Positions 61,161 to 64,000 of a stretch of DNA of 64,000 nt are shown here, in pieces. How positions within the stretch are numbered: position 1 is the first letter of the stretch; each line of letters starts with the position of its first letter. This stretch comes from Halichoerus grypus. Its lineage: Eukaryota > Chordata > Mammalia > Carnivora > Phocidae. Under the pieces are notes generated by a model. The model worked only from the letters and a program-made list of their open reading frames with translations. It searched no databases and was not told the origin of the DNA. The translations under genes were made by a program, and so were the position numbers. The stretch covers positions 19,728,449 through 19,792,448 of the forward strand of contig NC_135718.1 of assembly GCF_964656455.1 (NCBI RefSeq). Reading direction: 5' to 3'.

Positions 61161-61348
61161 TTTTTAAGATTTTATTTATTTATTTGACAGAGAGAGACAC
61201 AGAGAGGGAACACAAGCAGGGGGAGTGGGAGAGGGACAAGCAGACTCCCCGCTGAGCAGGGAGCCTGATGCGGGGCTCCATCCCAGGACCCCAGGATCGT
61301 GACCTGAGCTGAAGGCAGATGCTCAATGACTGAGCTACCCAGGGGCCC
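61161..61348 (-). mobile_element. Can-SINE, antisense
   Basis: Poly-T to CTGAGCTACCCAGGGGCCCC. Flanked by AGGATCAATTTTTT at both ends. Confidence 0.94.
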
Positions 61349-61707
61349 CAGGATCAATTTTTTTTTTAAATCAAAACTCAAAACTTTATGCTTCCAGGAA
61401 GACCAGGTACTGGGAGAGGAGAGTGCATGCCTGGGGCCTTTGGCCAGGCTGCTCTGAAGCTTGCTTTTGCCTCTTCGCCAATTCTAGATTCCGGGGTCTA
61501 CCCCAAGTCTGGCGAAAAGGTCAGTTCCGGCCACACCCTGCTTTCTGAGTGACCATGCTATTGGGCAACTCCATCTCCTACCTGCCCCCTTGCCCCGAAG
61601 TTACTGGGCCTGCATTTGCCTCTCTGGTAGGGAACGAGCCAGGGGTCCAGTCCAGGAGGGTATCTGGGAGGGGGGCAGGTGAAGGAAGTGCTACAGCTAG
61701 ATCACCG

Positions 61708-61800
61708 GTGTCTGAAATTGTCGTTTACATCAGAATCACCTGTTCAAAAGCAGATCCCTGGGCCCCACCCCCAAGGATTCTGATTAAGTTTGTCGGAGTT
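61708..61800 (+). mobile_element. MER5A-like fragment
   Basis: GTCTGAAATTGTCGTTTACATCAGAATCACCTG..CCTGGGCCCCACCCCCAAGGATTCTGATT. Confidence 0.7.
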
Positions 61801-62799
61801 TTTTTTTTTTTCAATGAAGGCCTCAAGTGTTTAATAAAGGCCCACTGACAAAGACTGACCAAGGTCAGAGTCCACATTATCCGCTCTGCTGGCAGCTGTA
61901 ATCAAGAGGAGGACTCCTGGTTAATTCTACTCACGCTTGGGGCAATGGCATCGGGTCAGAATCCCAGAGACACAGGGCAGGGGCTTGGGGATTTGTACGC
62001 TGAGCAGACAGAAAGGAGGGGTAGCTCCTGGAACTTCTTTGCAGCTGCCGCCGCCCTGAGTCCTAGCAGTGGCCCGTCCTTCCTCTCTCCCCTGCCTCCA
62101 CTCACCGGCCTTTACCCAGCCTCCTTCCAAGAGTCTCTGCTCTGAGCTAGGAGAACTGCCGGGGGTGGGAGGTGGGGGTGGGGGGGGGATAACAGACTGA
62201 ATTTGTTAGGGCAAGACATAGTTCCTGGCCTCCAGGGACCCAGAGTCTAGTTGAGAAGGTGGTGGACAAGTCAAGCAAGAACTGTCAATGAACCTGGGGC
62301 ATTGAACCCAGGTGACTGTGGGAGCCAGAGCACAGCCCAGGGGGCAGGAAGGCAGGGGGCTGGGGAGGGAGGTGGTTTTGAGTGAGAGGCCACAGCGAAT
62401 GACCATTGGGGGCATAGAGGTGACTGCAGAGGAAGCTGCCGGGGAGGGTGACGAACGCACCTGTTTGCCAGCGATGGAGGGGGTTTCACTTTCAGTGGGC
62501 AGACCCTGCAGGGCAGGTGGGCTGAGGTTCCCTTCAGAAGGCCTGGAGAGCCCCCCCCAAGGCACAGAAGAGCCCACCGAAGAATCTTCTAAGACTCCGG
62601 ACTCTCTCCACTAGGCAGGGGGTGAAGGATAGCTGGGGGGTCTGGAGGTTTGGGGACCCACTTCTGAATACTCCGGGCTCTTTTACAAACCTTGAAAGGT
62701 CCACTGACAGACACAGAGGGCTGGACCAGATCATCTCCAGTTTCAAGTAAAGAGATGAATTACACTCCAAGAAGCTGTAGGAGGAGTGGTGACTAAATT

Positions 62800-63000
62800 C
62801 GTTCTTAATTGAGCTCTTACTGTGCACCAGGACTGTGATAAGTGTCTAATAGAGACGGTCTTATTTATACCCCATAACTTCCCTTTGGGGCCGATTTCAT
62901 TACTCCCATTGGAGGGATGAGCAGACAGAGGTACGGAGGGAGCCGGTCACCTGCCCAGTCACATAGCTGTCACTGGCTGAGCTGGGCCTTTGACGAAGCA
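62800..63000 (-). repeat. MIR fragment, antisense
   Basis: TTGAGCTCTTACTGTGCACC..ACGGAGGGAGCCGGTCACCTGCCCAGTCACATAGCTG. Confidence 0.7.
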
Positions 63001-64000
63001 GCACACCTTAATTGAGGAATAAAGATCCGTGGGATATTTTCTCTAATTGGTCGATGTGAAACTCCCCAAAGTTTTAAACAGTACTCACCTGTCACAGAGA
63101 ATTTAGAACCAGAATGAGGAAATGACTTAGGTCAAGGCACAGCATTTTAAAAAACAGAAAAATCCAGCTGGGAGCAGGTCAAAATGAATCTCCGTGTTTA
63201 AGCTGCGTTGCGAATGTCTAAGGGGAGCCAAGGAGTTGGCACCTCAGCCAGCCTGTTTTCCCAGGCAGAGAGGTGCTTTCTGACTGGGAAGGATAAGCAG
63301 CATTTGAAAAAGGAATGAAAGATCAGTTGCATTTCTGGAACACGGTGACTAACAAAGGGGGCCTCTGTCGTTCTCCGGGTCCAGCAAGGTGACGCTGCTA
63401 ATCCTAGAATCTATCCCACAATCACCCGGCCGGGGAGAGGCCTCTGTCCCCAAAGCCCTCAGCAGACAGTCATAAAGGTTTAGTCGGAAGACGAGAGTGA
63501 ACCTCCCTCGTAGTTGCCCTTCTGTCTGGAACGGGGCTCGACAGCAGCATTTTCCAAATGTAAGAAATACATTTTCTGTCACCACCCAGCACGGACCTGC
63601 GTGTATGTATGTTTCAGAAAGCAATACCTGCCTGTGTTAAATGCAGTTCACTCTGTTGTTCTCCATTCTACCCAAATTCCTTTGTTTTAAAGCTGGTTAT
63701 GACCAGCTAAATGGATTTCACTAACCACGAATGGTTTACGATCCACAGTTTAAAAAACATCGAGCCGTGTGAGAAGGGCCAGGGAAACTGAGTAGGAAGC
63801 GTCAGTGACAGGAATTTATACTGCAATCACTGTCGTTACCGTTGGGCCTTTGAATTACGTTGTGTGTTTACCCTACATTCATCTAACTGGCATTTCTCAA
63901 ACCGTTGTTCCATGGATTACCTTTATTCTGAGAGATTTTTAATAGATACTTTCCTCCAAAATGGTCCTGTGGCCAGACAAGTTTGGGAAATGACAGATAC

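Larger units (their letters stand above)
31900..64000. other. Upstream intergenic DNA, no coding gene recognised
   Basis: No exon of a known protein was recognised on either strand. In human the neighbour upstream of MXI1 is ADD3, whose 3' end lies roughly 70 kb away, so its absence is expected if the order is conserved. Stretches 32785-35660, 40500-41580, 50900-52140 and 63000-64000 hold nothing I can name. Confidence 0.65.

Overview
This is nuclear DNA from a caniform carnivoran (bear, pinniped or mustelid-like). The evidence is 25 tRNA-Lys-derived Can-SINEs with the head GGGGCGCCTGGGTGGCTCAG, a CT-rich segment and an (AAAT)n/AATAAA tail, most with clear target-site duplications. Carnivore-type L1 3' ends and the usual older mammalian repeats (MIR, L2, MER5A-like hAT, MaLR LTRs, L1M) are also present. 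The genus cannot be fixed from sequence alone.

Only one protein-coding gene is recognisable: the 5' part of MXI1 (MAX interactor 1, a MAD-family bHLH-Zip repressor of MYC/MAX targets), on the minus strand. Two alternative first coding exons and the shared second exon are visible. Exon 1a (31263-31524) encodes the long 'SRalpha'/MXI1-0 N terminus. Exon 1b (14682-14754) encodes the short canonical N terminus with its SIN3-interacting helix. Exon 2 is at 13250-13382. Both first exons end in phase 1 at a consensus GT donor and splice in frame to exon 2, whose AG acceptor follows a 22-nt poly-U tract. The bHLH-Zip exons were not found in 1-13249, so they should lie beyond the left edge and intron 2 should exceed 13.2 kb.

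Layout: 1-13249, AT-rich intron 2 dense in SINE/L1. 13250-15200, exon 2, a short C-rich intron with a CACACGCACC-type minisatellite, exon 1b and its CpG-rich promoter, which carries two identical 18-bp ZNF143-type motifs, an inverted CCAAT box and an NRF1-like site. 15200-31262, the intron of the long isoform, with a possible third promoter near 28.0 kb (ZNF143-type motif plus a perfect CRE) at the edge of a ~3.3-kb GC-rich island. 31263-31900, exon 1a and its 5' flank. 31900-64000, upstream intergenic DNA (in human the interval between ADD3 and MXI1) made of ancient repeats plus renewed Can-SINE insertion after 38.9 kb. Can-SINEs are almost absent from 12.06-38.9 kb (one copy), the interval holding all three promoter-like regions.

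No operon, phage, CRISPR or other new multi-gene system is visible, and most open frames are repeat-derived or GC-rich shadows. The observations most worth following are regulatory (three promoter-like regions, duplicated ZNF143 sites, a GC-rich 9-bp repeat in the probable 5'UTR, a poly-U tract at a coding acceptor, strand-asymmetric DNA) and structural (nested transposons, including a palindromic element inside a MER5A copy). All repeat names are from recalled consensus patterns, not a RepeatMasker run.
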